A stretch of DNA of 64,000 nt from Paraburkholderia fungorum (GTDB taxonomy: Bacteria; Pseudomonadota; Gammaproteobacteria; Burkholderiales; Burkholderiaceae), in contig NZ_CADFGE010000004.1 in NCBI RefSeq assembly GCF_902833645.1, positions 372,001 to 436,000 on the forward strand, read 5' to 3'. A program made the translations under genes and the position numbers. A model generated the notes under the pieces. That model saw only the letters and a program-made list of their open reading frames with translations. It was not told the DNA's origin and did no database searches. Every line of letters begins with the position of its first letter. Within the stretch, counting starts at the first letter, position 1. Positions 43,389 through 53,378 of this stretch are shown here, piece after piece.

Positions 43389-44147
43389 TTACTTCGGCTG
43401 CATCCGGATCGCGCCGTCCAGACGAATCACTTCGCCGTTGAGCATCGGATTGTCGAAGATCTGCTTGGCCAGCATTGCGTACTCCGCCGGTTTGCCCAGC
43501 CGCGGCGGGAACGGCACCATTGCGCCGAGCGCGTCCTGCACCTCCTGCGGCATGCCGAGCAGCATGGGCGTTTCGAAGATACCCGGCGCGATCGTCATCA
43601 CACGAATCGCGTTGCGCGACAGATCGCGGGCGATCGGCAGCGTCATGCCGACCACGCCGCCCTTGGACGCCGCATACGCGGCCTGGCCGATCTGGCCGTC
43701 AAATGCCGCCACCGAGGCCGTATTGATGATCACGCCACGCTCACCATTCGCATTCGGTTCATTCTTCGACATGGCCGCGGCGGCGAGCCGGATCATGTTA
43801 AAGGTGCCGATCAGATTGATGGAGATGGTGCGGGAAAACGATTCGAGCGGATGCGGGCCGTCTTTGCCGACCGTCTTGATGGCGGGCGCAACACCCGCGC
43901 AATTGACGAGGCCGCGCAGCGTGCCGAGTTTTGTGGCGGCTTCGACGGCTTGCGTGGCGTCGTCTTCGCGGCTCACGTCGCACTTGACGAATACACCGCC
44001 GAGTTCTTTCGCGAGTGCGTCACCCGCGTCCTGATTCAGGTCGGCCAGCACCACCTTCCCGCCGTTCTCGACGAGCAGGCGCGCGGTGGCCGCGCCGAGT
44101 CCCGATGCACCGCCGGTGATCAGGAATACGTTGTCACGAATCTCCAT
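43389..44147 (-). CDS. short-chain dehydrogenase, 3-hydroxyacyl-CoA dehydrogenase type
   Basis: 252 residues from MEIRDNVFLITGG (44147; SD AAAGGAG). Rossmann motif GGASGLGAATARLL, LADLNQDAG (NAD preference), NCAGVAPA, catalytic Ser region INTASVAAFDGQIGQAAYAASKGG with Y-x-x-x-K, and PGIFETPMLLGMP. The pattern matches HSD10-like type II 3-hydroxyacyl-CoA dehydrogenases of fatty-acid or branched-chain oxidation. Single gene, minus strand. Confidence 0.9.
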   Translation of the reverse strand: MEIRDNVFLITGGASGLGAATARLLVENGGKVVLADLNQDAGDALAKELGGVFVKCDVSREDDATQAVEAATKLGTLRGLVNCAGVAPAIKTVGKDGPHPLESFSRTISINLIGTFNMIRLAAAAMSKNEPNANGERGVIINTASVAAFDGQIGQAAYAASKGGVVGMTLPIARDLSRNAIRVMTIAPGIFETPMLLGMPQEVQDALGAMVPFPPRLGKPAEYAMLAKQIFDNPMLNGEVIRLDGAIRMQPK

Positions 44148-44372
44148 GTCTTCTCCTTTGCTTCGGTTCAGTAATGTCTTGATCGAATATTTTTTCGATG
44201 ATCGATTGTAACGGCTATGCTGCGATGCGGAAAGTGAGGCGGGCACCGACCGCCGTGGGCACTCGCGGGAAGCCCGCAGCACCGTCAAACTGATATGGAT
44301 GGCTAATTAATATCGGGCGGGGTGGGCGCCGCCGGCGCATGGCTATGCACGCCGTGCGATACAGGACGCAAT

Positions 44373-44403
44373 AAAAAAACCCGCCGGCATGGGCGGGTTT
44401 TTA
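44373..44403 (-). terminator. adk operon terminator
   Basis: On the minus strand AACCCGCC-CATGCC-GGCGGGTT is followed by seven T, 30 nt past adk. Confidence 0.85.
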
Positions 44404-44429
44404 TACGGCAGGCAAGCACGGACGCGAGC

Positions 44430-45095
44430 TTACTTCAACGCGTCGAACGCGCGGTTGCGAATTTCTTCGACCGTACCGAGGCCCGAAATGCGGCGATATT
44501 GCGGCGCCTTCAACGGGGTAGTCGGGTCGCCGTTCTGCGCCCAGTTATTGTAGTACTCGATCAGCGGCTTGGTTTGTGCAACGTACACGTCGAGGCGCTT
44601 CTTGACCGTTTCTTCCTTGTCGTCGTCGCGCTGGATCAGCGGTTCGCCGGTCACATCGTCCACACCTTCGACCTTCGGCGGGTTGAACTTGACGTGGTAC
44701 GTACGGCCCGACGCGGCGTGCGAGCGGCGGCCGCTCATCCGCACGATGATCTCGTCGAACGGCACGTCGATTTCCAGTACGTAATCGATCGCGACGCCTG
44801 CCTGCTTCATCGCTTCGGCTTGTGGAATGGTGCGCGGAAAACCGTCGAACAGATAGCCGTTCGCACAATCCGGCTGCTGCAGACGTTCCTTCACCAGATT
44901 GATGATCAACTCGTCCGTTACCAGCTCGCCGGCGTCCATGAAGCGCTTTGCCTCAATGCCGAGCGGCGTGCCTGCCTTAACGGCGGCACGCAGCATGTCA
45001 CCGGTGGAAATTTGCGGAATGCCGAATTTTTCCTTGATGAAGTTTGCCTGAGTGCCCTTGCCCGCGCCGGGCGCACCCAAAAGGATCAAACGCAT
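44430..45095 (-). CDS. adk: adenylate kinase
   Basis: 221 residues, the long type with a full LID domain. Interconverts AMP, ADP and ATP. P-loop LLGAPGAGKGTQANFI, DGFPRTIPQAEAM and the LID with RTYHVKFNPPKVEGVDDVTG; the LID lacks zinc Cys. Last gene of lpxK-ycaR-kdsB-adk. Confidence 0.97.
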   Translation of the reverse strand: MRLILLGAPGAGKGTQANFIKEKFGIPQISTGDMLRAAVKAGTPLGIEAKRFMDAGELVTDELIINLVKERLQQPDCANGYLFDGFPRTIPQAEAMKQAGVAIDYVLEIDVPFDEIIVRMSGRRSHAASGRTYHVKFNPPKVEGVDDVTGEPLIQRDDDKEETVKKRLDVYVAQTKPLIEYYNNWAQNGDPTTPLKAPQYRRISGLGTVEEIRNRAFDALK

Positions 45096-45310
45096 GTGAT
45101 ATCTCCAGATCTATGTGAATTCTTTGGTAGCGCTGCAGCCATCCCGCGAATCGTCGAGGGACCCCGCGCCGGCTGCCGTTTCGGGTCTCGCGCTGCACGT
45201 CGACAACGACGGCGCTGCAAGCCGGCAACGGCGCGACCGGGGCAAACCCTGACTCTCGCGTTTAACGGGAGGCGCGCATAACCGTTCGATTATGCCATGG
45301 GTTTTTACGC

Positions 45311-46111
45311 TCACGCCCCGAATAAAGCCTGCACCCGCGCGAGATCGGCGGGCGTGTCGACGCCGGGCAGCGGCGCATTCTCCGTGACCAGCACCGCGAT
45401 TCGCTCGCCGTGCCACATCGCGCGCAGTTGTTCGAGCGCTTCGACCTGCTCGATCGGCGAAATCGCGAGGCTCGGATAGGTGCGCAGGAACTGGGCGCGA
45501 TACGCGTACAGACCGATATGGCGATAGACCACCGCGGGCGTCGGCGGCGCAGGCATCGACGCCACATCGGGCCAATGCGCTTGATACGCGTCGCGTGCCC
45601 ATGGAATCGGCGCGCGCGAGAAATACAGCGCGACGCCGCGCGCGTCGAGCACGACCTTGACGACGTTCGGATTGAAGATTTCCGCCGCATCGGTGATCGG
45701 ATGCGCGGCGGTGGCGATCGCGCATCCGTGGCTCGACGCGAGGTGCGACGCGACGCCGCACACGAGCACCGGATCGATCAACGGCTCGTCGCCTTGCACG
45801 TTCACCACGATCGTGTCGTCGCTCCAGCCGAACTGCGCCGCCACTTCCGCGAGGCGGTCGGTGCCCGACGGATGATCGGCGCGTGTCAGCACGGCGTCGA
45901 AGCCGTGCTCGCGGGCCACATCCAGCACCGGCTGCGCGTCGGAGGCGATCAGCACCTGTTGCGCGCCCGATTCGCGGGCACGTTCGGCGACCCGCACCAC
46001 CATCGGCTTGCCGCCAATGTCGGCGAGCGGTTTGTTGGGCAGGCGCGACGAGGCGAGCCGGGCCGGTACGACGGCGACAAACGGAGGAGTGGTGACGTTA
46101 GCGTTGGTCAT
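45311..46111 (-). CDS. kdsB: 3-deoxy-manno-octulosonate cytidylyltransferase
   Basis: 266 residues from MTNANVTTPP (46111). Activates Kdo as CMP-Kdo for LPS inner core. VVPARLASSRLPNKPLADIG is the nucleotide-binding signature; NVQGDEPLIDP and HIGLYAYRAQFLRTY follow. The frame is open upstream to 46270 without an SD. Co-directional with lpxK, ycaR and adk. Confidence 0.96.
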   Translation of the reverse strand: MTNANVTTPPFVAVVPARLASSRLPNKPLADIGGKPMVVRVAERARESGAQQVLIASDAQPVLDVAREHGFDAVLTRADHPSGTDRLAEVAAQFGWSDDTIVVNVQGDEPLIDPVLVCGVASHLASSHGCAIATAAHPITDAAEIFNPNVVKVVLDARGVALYFSRAPIPWARDAYQAHWPDVASMPAPPTPAVVYRHIGLYAYRAQFLRTYPSLAISPIEQVEALEQLRAMWHGERIAVLVTENAPLPGVDTPADLARVQALFGA

Positions 46112-46277
46112 CGGAAGGACGGGCGGCGATGAAACCGGAAGAAAGCGCTCGCAAGTCGTGCATTGCGCGCGCCAACGGGAAAGAGGGCAAATACGACGGT
46201 GAATTGCGGCGGATCGGAGAGCCAGGGCGCGCCGAATCCCGCCGCCCCGCATCTTGCCCGCGCCGGGCAACCCCGAT

Positions 46278-46481
46278 TCAGGCGACCGAGCCCGGATTCA
46301 GGTCGACCGGTGTGCCTTCGACGGTCTGGCGCGCTTCGTCGACCAGCATCACGGGAATACCGTCGCGGATGGGATAGGCAAGCTTGTCCGCGTTGCAGAT
46401 CAGTTCCTGCGCAGAACGGTCGTAGCTGAGCGGGCCCTTGCAGATAGGGCAGACGAGAATTTCAAGCAGGCGAGCGTCCAC
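46278..46481 (-). CDS. ycaR: Trm112/YcaR family small protein
   Basis: 67 residues from a GTG at 46481, chosen because GGAG lies 7 nt upstream; a TTG at 46496 is less likely. LLEILVCPICKGPLSYD has a CPxC pair and is followed by ELICNADKLAYPIRDGIPVML, the Trm112-like pattern. It overlaps the end of lpxK by 20 nt, so it is translated with it. Function unproven; always found between lpxK and kdsB in related genomes. Confidence 0.9.
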   Translation of the reverse strand: MDARLLEILVCPICKGPLSYDRSAQELICNADKLAYPIRDGIPVMLVDEARQTVEGTPVDLNPGSVA

Positions 46482-47478
46482 GGACTTTCTCCACAACTAA
46501 TGCAATGAGGCGATGATCGAGCGCGGCTTCGACAGGAACAACCCAGATGCGCGCGTCGCGCCAGGACCCTAATTTTACCGCATCCTTTTCGGTTATCAGG
46601 ATGGTGTCCGCGTCGACGTCCGTAAAAGGATTGCGCTCGAACGCGTAGTGATCCGGCAAAGCGCGGGTGGTCGGCGTGAGACCGGCCGCGCGCAGCGTCG
46701 CGAAAAAACGTTCCGGCGCGCCGATGCCGGCCGCCGCCAACACGCGCTCGCCGCTGAATTGCGCAAGTGGGCGGCGCAGACCGGGGTTGTCGAGATGCCA
46801 GGCGTCGGCGGGCGCAAGTTGCAGCGCGAACGTGTTCGGCCAGGGAGGCAGTGTGCGCGCGTAAGGATCGTTGACCAGCGTCGCGTCGCGGCGGCGCGAC
46901 AGCGGCTCGCGCAGCGGACCGGCCGGCAGCAGAAAACCATTGCCGCCCAGCCGGTGATCGAAGACCACCAGTTCGGCATCGCGCTCGAGGCGGTAGTGCT
47001 GCAAGCCGTCGTCGCTGACAATCACGTCGACTTCGCGATGCGCGGCGCACAATGCCTGCGCGGCCGCGACGCGATCCGGGCAGACCCACACCGGTGCGCC
47101 GGTGCGACGCGCGATCAGCAACGGTTCGTCGCCGCCGACGTTTGCCGCCGAGGTCGCGAGAACCGGCGTCGGTTCTTTGACGCGTGCGCCATAGCCGCGC
47201 GACACCACGCCGGGCTTGAAACCGGCGGCGCGCAAGGCTTCGACCAGCGCGATGACGGTCGGCGTCTTGCCGGTGCCGCCGACGGTCACGTTGCCGACCA
47301 CCACCACCGGCACGCCAATGCGCACGGATTTCAGCCAGCCGAACGAGAAGGCGGCGCGGCGCGCGGCGGCAATCGCGCCGAACACACACGCGAGGGGCGT
47401 CAGCGCCCACGCAAGCGGGCCGCGCTGCTGCCATTCGCGCGCAAGGCGTGCCTCGAGACGGTCGTTCAGGCCGCTCAT
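46462..47478 (-). CDS. lpxK: tetraacyldisaccharide 4'-kinase
   Basis: 338 residues from MSGLNDRLEARLA (47478). Phosphorylates the lipid A precursor at the 4' position, at the inner membrane. N-terminal hydrophobic helix, P-loop VGNVTVGGTGKTPTVIAL, then SRGYGA, GDEPLLIARRTGAPV and SDDGLQHY. First gene of lpxK-ycaR-kdsB-adk. The usual upstream exbD-like gene is not present; 600 nt of non-coding DNA precede it. Confidence 0.95.
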   Translation of the reverse strand: MSGLNDRLEARLAREWQQRGPLAWALTPLACVFGAIAAARRAAFSFGWLKSVRIGVPVVVVGNVTVGGTGKTPTVIALVEALRAAGFKPGVVSRGYGARVKEPTPVLATSAANVGGDEPLLIARRTGAPVWVCPDRVAAAQALCAAHREVDVIVSDDGLQHYRLERDAELVVFDHRLGGNGFLLPAGPLREPLSRRRDATLVNDPYARTLPPWPNTFALQLAPADAWHLDNPGLRRPLAQFSGERVLAAAGIGAPERFFATLRAAGLTPTTRALPDHYAFERNPFTDVDADTILITEKDAVKLGSWRDARIWVVPVEAALDHRLIALVVEKVRGRSPA

Positions 47479-48080
47479 TGGCGAGCCGCAAGGACGGGCG
47501 ATGCACGGCGCGCCCGAAGGGGGCGGGGCGGCGTGGCAGTGCCAGGTGCGATACGCGGGGCAAGCATCAACGCGGTTCTCCGGACAATCAAAAAGGGCAG
47601 CAAAAAAGTGCGGCGGCATGAAGCAGCGGGACCGAGCAGCGGCCGCAGCCGATGCGCTCGCGCGGCGTGGCGTCAGTGTGCCGCAATGGCGGGCGCCGCG
47701 GGGCTTTCGGCATGCTGTCGAACCCGCCACTCTAGCGCGCGGGCGTCCCGCCCGGCAAGTCGCGCGTCCCGCACCGCGCGGCAGGCAGCGACACCGGACG
47801 ATGCCCACAGCCTGTGGATAACTTTGTGGAGAACCTGCCTGTCGATCGGCTGGAAAGGCCGCGCCGAGCGCTCCGTATCGGCAATCGTTCTCTTTAATGA
47901 GATGTAAATACCATATAAATCAACGACATGCTTCCAATTCGCGTGGTCCGGCGGCCGATCTGGACGGTATTTGTCTAATGGGTCCCGGCATGTGGACACT
48001 TTTAACAATTTGGCCGCCGCGCTGGACGCCGCTGGCCACTCGGTCTATCGTCTGTCCGGCCAGTCACAGATATTCCTCGC
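47479..48080. other. 602-bp divergent intergenic region, lpxK / xseA
   Basis: No gene is supported; open frames here have no recognisable protein features. Promoters for both genes should lie here. The part around 47800-47960 is AT-rich and more promoter-like. Confidence 0.4.
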
Positions 48081-49460
48081 ATGAATTCCGAAAGCCCTTT
48101 TGCTTCGTCGGCTACGCCCGGCGGTGAAGTCGTCGTCCCCGTTTCAGCGCTCAACCGGGCGATCGGCACGATGCTCGAACGCTCGTTTCCGCTCGTCTGG
48201 GTGGCGGGAGAAGTGTCGAACTTCACCCGTGCCGCGAGCGGCCATTGGTATTTCTCGATCAAGGACGCTCAGGCGCAGATGCGCTGCGTGATGTTCCGCG
48301 GCCGCGCGCAATACGCCGAGTTCACGCCGCGTGAAGGCGATCGCATCGAAGTGCGCGCGCTGGTGACCATGTATGAGCCGCGCGGCGAACTGCAACTCAA
48401 TGTGGAAGCGGTGCGCCGCACCGGGCAAGGGCGTCTTTACGAAGCCTTTCTCAAACTGAAGGCGCAACTCGAAGCCGAGGGTCTCTTTGCCGCCGAGCGC
48501 AAACGCGCGTTGCCGGCCCATCCGCGTGCGATAGGCATCGTGACATCGCTCCAGGCAGCGGCACTGCGCGACGTCCTGACCACCTTGTCGCGCCGCGCGC
48601 CGCATATTCCGGTGATCGTCTATCCGGCGCCGGTGCAGGGTGTGGGCGTGAGCGCCAAGCTGGCCGACATGGTCGACGCGGCCAACGCGCGGCGCGAAGT
48701 CGATGTGCTGATCGTGTGCCGCGGCGGTGGCTCGATTGAAGACCTGTGGGCGTTCAACGAAGAAGTGCTGGCGCGCGCGATCGCCGAAAGCGCCATTCCG
48801 GTGGTGAGCGGCGTGGGGCACGAAACCGATTTCACGATCGCCGACTTTGCCGCCGACGTGCGCGCGCCGACGCCCACCGGCGCCGCCGAACTCGTCAGCC
48901 CGCAGCGCGTGCTGTTGCTGCGTGAACTCGATCATCGGCATGCGACGCTCGCCCGCGGTTTTGGCCGCATGATGGAGCGGCGCGCCCAGCAACTCGACTG
49001 GCTCGCGCGGCGGCTCGTATCGCCGGCCGAGCGGCTCGCGCGGCAGCGCACCCATTTGCAGCAATTGAGCGTGCGGCTGGCATCGGCGGGGGCGCGTCCG
49101 GTGCGTGACGCCCGAGCGCGCTTTTCTCTGCTGCAGATGCGCTGGCAGCGCTGGCGTCCCGATCTCGCCGCGCATCAGGCGAAACTCGGCAGCCTTTCGC
49201 AACGTCTGGACGCGGCATTGTTACGCCAGCATGAACGTCAGTCCGCGCGAATCGACACGCTGGCCGCGCGGCTCGAAGTGTTGAGTCCGAAGCGCACGCT
49301 GGAGCGCGGCTATGCTGCCGTGCTCGACGCGCAGAGCGGTCGCGCGGTGCGCGCGCCTTCGTCGCTGAAACCGGGGCGGCGCCTGACGGTGCATCTCGCG
49401 GAGGGGGCCGCGGACATTGCGCTCGCCGATGTGCAGCCGCGTCTGACTGACGCTTTCTGA
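48081..49460 (+). CDS. xseA: exodeoxyribonuclease VII large subunit
   Basis: 459 residues. With XseB degrades single-stranded DNA. The N-terminal OB-fold contains VWVAGEVSNFTRAASGHWYF and the catalytic part has VIVCRGGGSIEDLWAFNEE, followed by GVGHETDFTIADFAAD. The C-terminal coiled-coil region (about 265-400) and the final ERGYAAVLD stretch are typical. Not adjacent to xseB; sodB follows with its own promoter. Confidence 0.96.
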   Translation: MNSESPFASSATPGGEVVVPVSALNRAIGTMLERSFPLVWVAGEVSNFTRAASGHWYFSIKDAQAQMRCVMFRGRAQYAEFTPREGDRIEVRALVTMYEPRGELQLNVEAVRRTGQGRLYEAFLKLKAQLEAEGLFAAERKRALPAHPRAIGIVTSLQAAALRDVLTTLSRRAPHIPVIVYPAPVQGVGVSAKLADMVDAANARREVDVLIVCRGGGSIEDLWAFNEEVLARAIAESAIPVVSGVGHETDFTIADFAADVRAPTPTGAAELVSPQRVLLLRELDHRHATLARGFGRMMERRAQQLDWLARRLVSPAERLARQRTHLQQLSVRLASAGARPVRDARARFSLLQMRWQRWRPDLAAHQAKLGSLSQRLDAALLRQHERQSARIDTLAARLEVLSPKRTLERGYAAVLDAQSGRAVRAPSSLKPGRRLTVHLAEGAADIALADVQPRLTDAF

Positions 49461-49587
49461 CCGGTCGCCGGCAGCGGTCCGAGGCGTCTTTTCGACATCC
49501 GCATGCGGCGGGCACAACTCGTGCGAAGGCACGAATTACGCTATGTGTGCGGCAAGTTCGCCGATGCCGGACATAAAGTCCGTTGGT

Positions 49588-49616
49588 TTGCGGGGTTATT
49601 CCAACTCGCCTACAAT
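49588..49616 (+). promoter_or_regulatory. candidate sigma-70 promoter of sodB
   Basis: TTGCGG (49588-49593) and TACAAT (49611-49616) are 17 nt apart, giving a leader of about 60 nt. Confidence 0.6.
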
Positions 49617-49680
49617 CGAGTGCTCAATAGCGTTATCCCGCAGACTCCCCCACAACAGATACAGACTGAAGGAAAGCACC

Positions 49681-50259
49681 ATGGAACATACGCTCCCGCC
49701 GCTGCCGTTTGCCAGAAACGCACTCGTTCCGCACATGTCGGAAGAGACGCTCGACTATCACTACGGCAAGCACCATCAGACCTATGTGACTAACCTGAAC
49801 AATCTGATCAAGGGCACGGAGTTCGAGAACCTGTCGCTCGAAGAGATCGTCAAGAAGGCATCGGGCGGCATCTTCAACAACGCTGCTCAAGTGTGGAACC
49901 ACACGTTCTTCTGGAACAGCCTGTCGCCGCAAGGTGGCGGTGCGCCGACCGGCGCACTGGCTGACGCGATCAACGCCAAGTGGGGTTCGTTCGACAAGTT
50001 CAAGGAAGAATTCGCCAAGACCGCAGTCGGCACGTTCGGCTCGGGCTGGGCATGGCTGGTGAAGAAGGCCGACGGTTCGCTCGACCTGGTGTCGACGAGC
50101 AACGCCGCTACGCCGCTGACCACGGACGCGAAGGCGCTCCTGACGATCGACGTGTGGGAACACGCGTACTACATCGACTACCGCAATCTGCGTCCGAAGT
50201 TCGTTGAAGCGTACTGGAACATCGTTAACTGGGAATTCGCGTCGAAGAATTTCGCGTGA
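49681..50259 (+). CDS. sodB: superoxide dismutase (Fe type)
   Basis: 192 residues. Converts superoxide to oxygen and peroxide in the cytoplasm. Metal ligands: His in LDYHYGKHHQTYV, His in QVWNHTFFW, Asp and His in DVWEHAYYIDY. GAPTGALADAI and GTFGSGWAWLV fit iron rather than manganese enzymes. SD AAGGAAAG lies in front of the ATG. A strong terminator follows. Confidence 0.96.
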   Translation: MEHTLPPLPFARNALVPHMSEETLDYHYGKHHQTYVTNLNNLIKGTEFENLSLEEIVKKASGGIFNNAAQVWNHTFFWNSLSPQGGGAPTGALADAINAKWGSFDKFKEEFAKTAVGTFGSGWAWLVKKADGSLDLVSTSNAATPLTTDAKALLTIDVWEHAYYIDYRNLRPKFVEAYWNIVNWEFASKNFA

Positions 50260-50969
50260 GATTGCCGGTTGCAGCGTGATGAGATAGTTCGGATTTCCAG
50301 GTAAGTTGCAAATCTGGATTGATCGCTGCGATCAAGTCTGAAAAAGTAGTAAAGCAAAAAGCCCTCCTTCGCGAGGGCTTTCTGTTTTTTTGGGCGCTTC
50401 GCAAGTTGGTGCGGCCAGTTGCTGGTCGAATCACCGGCCAAGTAAATACATTGAATCCGATAGAGCGGATTCGAGCATTTCATGCTGTCTGTCGTATTCG
50501 CACGTCGAATGTTTCCCGATTTACGTCCATTGTTACTGTCGAATTACTGAAGATTTCTTTCGGCTGGAAAGTTTCGTCGGCATTCCGAATTGAGGATGCG
50601 GTCTTGTCGAAAGCTCCCGGTCTCACCATCGAAAGACTCGTCCTCTCCGCCCTCATCCTCTGAGCATAGCGAGCGCCGTACTGGGTATGCCCGGCACGCC
50701 TGCCATGCATGCTTACAGCCCCGCGCCGCCAAGGTTTCCACGACGTTCCGCCGTTGCGCCGGCCCCGGCGTCAATGCATTGCAACATGTTTCTGACGGTG
50801 AGCACCGGTAAACATCGGTAAGAACTGGCTCGTTATCGTTCGCTGACGTTTATCCCCCGTCGCGCAGCCAGCGGGCTGTCCCGCGCGACGGCATCACATC
50901 GACGTGATGCGGACGAAAGGTCCGGGTCGACGTGAGATCGACGACGAAATAGCAGTTCATCCGCGGGGC
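50260..50969. other. 710-bp intergenic region behind sodB
   Basis: Apart from the sodB terminator (50359-50392) no gene is supported. Part of it (50400-50600) is AT-richer than the surroundings. Confidence 0.4.
50359..50392 (+). terminator. sodB terminator
   Basis: AAAGCCCTC and GAGGGCTTT around CTTCGC, followed by CTG and seven T. Confidence 0.85.
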
Positions 50970-53378
50970 ATGATGGAAACCACTCAGATTCTGGAACGCG
51001 CGACGGCACATCATCTCGCGGGTGAGTTCGGCCATGCGCGCGCGCTGTACGATGCCGCACTCGCGATTGCGCCTGACGACGCGAACGTGATGTTCCGTCT
51101 CGGTGTGCTCGACATGCAAAGTGGCGCGTACGACGCCGCGCTCGCCTGGCTCGATAGGGCGCTGACGCGTGCGCCTGACAACGCGCGATATCACTTCGTT
51201 CGCGGACAAGTCTTTGCCGCGGCCCAGCGGTTCGCCGAGGCGATCGACGCCTATCTGCAAGCGTTGTCATTCGACGCCAATTCCACCGACACACTGTTCG
51301 CGCTCGCCGCGGCGTTGCAATCGGCCGGTGAAGATGCGGCCGCGATCGAGACCTACGAATCATTGCTGGCGCTCGAGCCGAACCACATCGACGCGCTTAA
51401 CAACCTGGGCAACTGCTACCGGCAGCAGGGCGACGCGAAGGCGGCCGAAGCTGCATACCGCCGCGCGATCACAGCGCAACCCGGCGATGCCAACGCCCTG
51501 ACGAATCTCGGCACGCTGCTCGAGGCGGCCGGCCGTCTGGACGAAGCCGTGACCCTGCTCGAAGCGGCGGTGCGCGCGGCGCCCGATTCGCCGTGCGGCC
51601 TTGTGAACATGGGTGTCGCGCTGCACCGGCGCGGCGAATTCGAGTCGAGTGCCGTGTTGCTGGCACGTGCGTTCGCGTTGGACCCCGCGTTCCCCGAAGC
51701 CGCCTACAACCTGGGCAACGCGCTGCATGCGCTAGGCCGGCGGCGCGAAGCGGTGCTTGCCTATCGGCGCGCGATCGAGCAGGCGCCTGCTCACGCCGAT
51801 GCGTACAACAATCTGGGTATCGTCTACCAGGAGTCGGGCGCGCGCGAGGAGGCGGCGCAGGCGTTCGACGCGGCGATTCGCCTGCGCCCCGGTTTTGTGG
51901 CCGCGCTCAACAATGCCGCTACGCTGATGCGCACGCTTGGCCGCTTTGCCGAAGCGGAATCTCATTTGCACGAGGCGCTTATCGTCGACCCGCACTACGC
52001 CGTCACGCACAACAACCTGGGCAACGTGCTCAAGGACCAGGGGCGCCTCGACAACGGCATCGACTGTTATCGCCGCGCGCTCGCGTGCGATCCATCGAAC
52101 GTCGTTGCGCACAGCAACCTCGCTTATGCGTTGACCTTTCAGGCAGAGCAACCCCAGCCGCTGCTGGACGAATGCCGCCGATGGTCCGCACAGCACGAGG
52201 CGCCTTATCGCGACACGCATGAACCGCATTCGAACGATGCGACAGCGTCGCGCCGCCTGCGTATCGGCTACGTGTCGCCGGACTTTCGTGAACACTGCCA
52301 GACGCTGTTCACGCTGCCGCTTCTGTCGCATCACGACCACGCGCAGTTCGAGGTGTTCTGTTATGCGAGCGTCACGCGGCCGGACGACCAGACGCAGCGC
52401 CTGGCCCGTCATGCCGACGTATGGCGCGACGTACGCGAACTCGACGACGAACGGCTTGCAAGGGTGATTCGTGACGACTGCATCGACATTCTGGTCGACC
52501 TGACCATGCACATGGCGGACGGCCGTCCGCTGCTGTTCGCGCGCAAACCAGCGCCGGTGCAGATTGCGTGGCTGGCTTATCCCGGGACGACCGGCGTCGA
52601 GGCAATCGACTATCGGCTGACCGACTCATGGCTCGACCCGGCCGGCACGGATGCACAGTACAGCGAACAGTCGATCCGTCTGCCGGATTCGTTCTGGTGC
52701 TATGACCCGTTGACCGATACGCCGCAGGTCAACGCGTTACCCGCGTTATCGAACGGCTATCCGACCTTCGGCTGCCTGAATAACCCGTGCAAGCTGAGCG
52801 ACGCGACGTTCAGACTGTGGGGCGGCGTGATGCGCGAGGTGACGGAGGCCCGGCTCCTGCTGATGGCCCCGGATGGCGCGGCCCGTGCGAGTCTGCTCGA
52901 GCGGCTCGGACGCCATGGGATAAGCGCGGAGCGGGTTTCTTTTACGCCGTTCCGGCCACGCGCGGACTATCTGCGCACGTATCATCAGATCGATGTCGGG
53001 CTCGACACGTTTCCGTACAACGGCCATACGACGAGCCTTGACTCGTACTGGATGGGCATTCCTGTCGTTACTCGGGTCGGCGGCACGTCGGTGGGTCGCG
53101 CGGGGTTGAGCCAGCTGGAAAATCTGGGTCTGCGCGAACTCGCGGCGGATAGCGATGCACGGTTTGTCGAGACCGCGGTTCAGTTGGTGCGCGATCTGCC
53201 GCGGCTGGGCGAGATGCGGGTAAACCTGCGGGCGCGGCTCGCTGCTTCGCCGTTGATGGACGGCGCGCGTTTTGCGCACCACGTCGAGGCCGTTTATCGC
53301 GGCGCCTGGCTGGCGTGGTGCGAGCAGGTTCACGGGAGAGCGTCCGTTAGAGGCGAGCGCGCTACCGCTGCGCACTGA
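50970..53378 (+). CDS. TPR protein with O-GlcNAc-transferase-like (SPINDLY) domain
   Basis: 802 residues from the ATG at 50970 (50973 equally possible; a GTG at 50904 would add 22). Residues 1-400 are about eleven 34-residue TPR units, for example NNLGNCYRQQGDAKAAEAAY. The C-terminal glycosyltransferase family 41 part begins RLRIGYVSPDFREHCQ and contains LVDLTMHMADGRPLL, QIAWLAYPGTTG, IDYRLTDSWLDP, the GLDTFPYNGHTTSLDSYWMG motif and PVVTRVGG. In eukaryotes this domain attaches GlcNAc to Ser/Thr; bacterial members may modify adhesins or flagellins. No obvious substrate gene is adjacent. Confidence 0.88.
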   Translation: MMETTQILERATAHHLAGEFGHARALYDAALAIAPDDANVMFRLGVLDMQSGAYDAALAWLDRALTRAPDNARYHFVRGQVFAAAQRFAEAIDAYLQALSFDANSTDTLFALAAALQSAGEDAAAIETYESLLALEPNHIDALNNLGNCYRQQGDAKAAEAAYRRAITAQPGDANALTNLGTLLEAAGRLDEAVTLLEAAVRAAPDSPCGLVNMGVALHRRGEFESSAVLLARAFALDPAFPEAAYNLGNALHALGRRREAVLAYRRAIEQAPAHADAYNNLGIVYQESGAREEAAQAFDAAIRLRPGFVAALNNAATLMRTLGRFAEAESHLHEALIVDPHYAVTHNNLGNVLKDQGRLDNGIDCYRRALACDPSNVVAHSNLAYALTFQAEQPQPLLDECRRWSAQHEAPYRDTHEPHSNDATASRRLRIGYVSPDFREHCQTLFTLPLLSHHDHAQFEVFCYASVTRPDDQTQRLARHADVWRDVRELDDERLARVIRDDCIDILVDLTMHMADGRPLLFARKPAPVQIAWLAYPGTTGVEAIDYRLTDSWLDPAGTDAQYSEQSIRLPDSFWCYDPLTDTPQVNALPALSNGYPTFGCLNNPCKLSDATFRLWGGVMREVTEARLLLMAPDGAARASLLERLGRHGISAERVSFTPFRPRADYLRTYHQIDVGLDTFPYNGHTTSLDSYWMGIPVVTRVGGTSVGRAGLSQLENLGLRELAADSDARFVETAVQLVRDLPRLGEMRVNLRARLAASPLMDGARFAHHVEAVYRGAWLAWCEQVHGRASVRGERATAAH

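Noticed and set aside
47673..48008. 111-codon minus-strand frame before lpxK
   Set aside because: No domain, no SD, and the composition is typical of non-coding GC-rich DNA.
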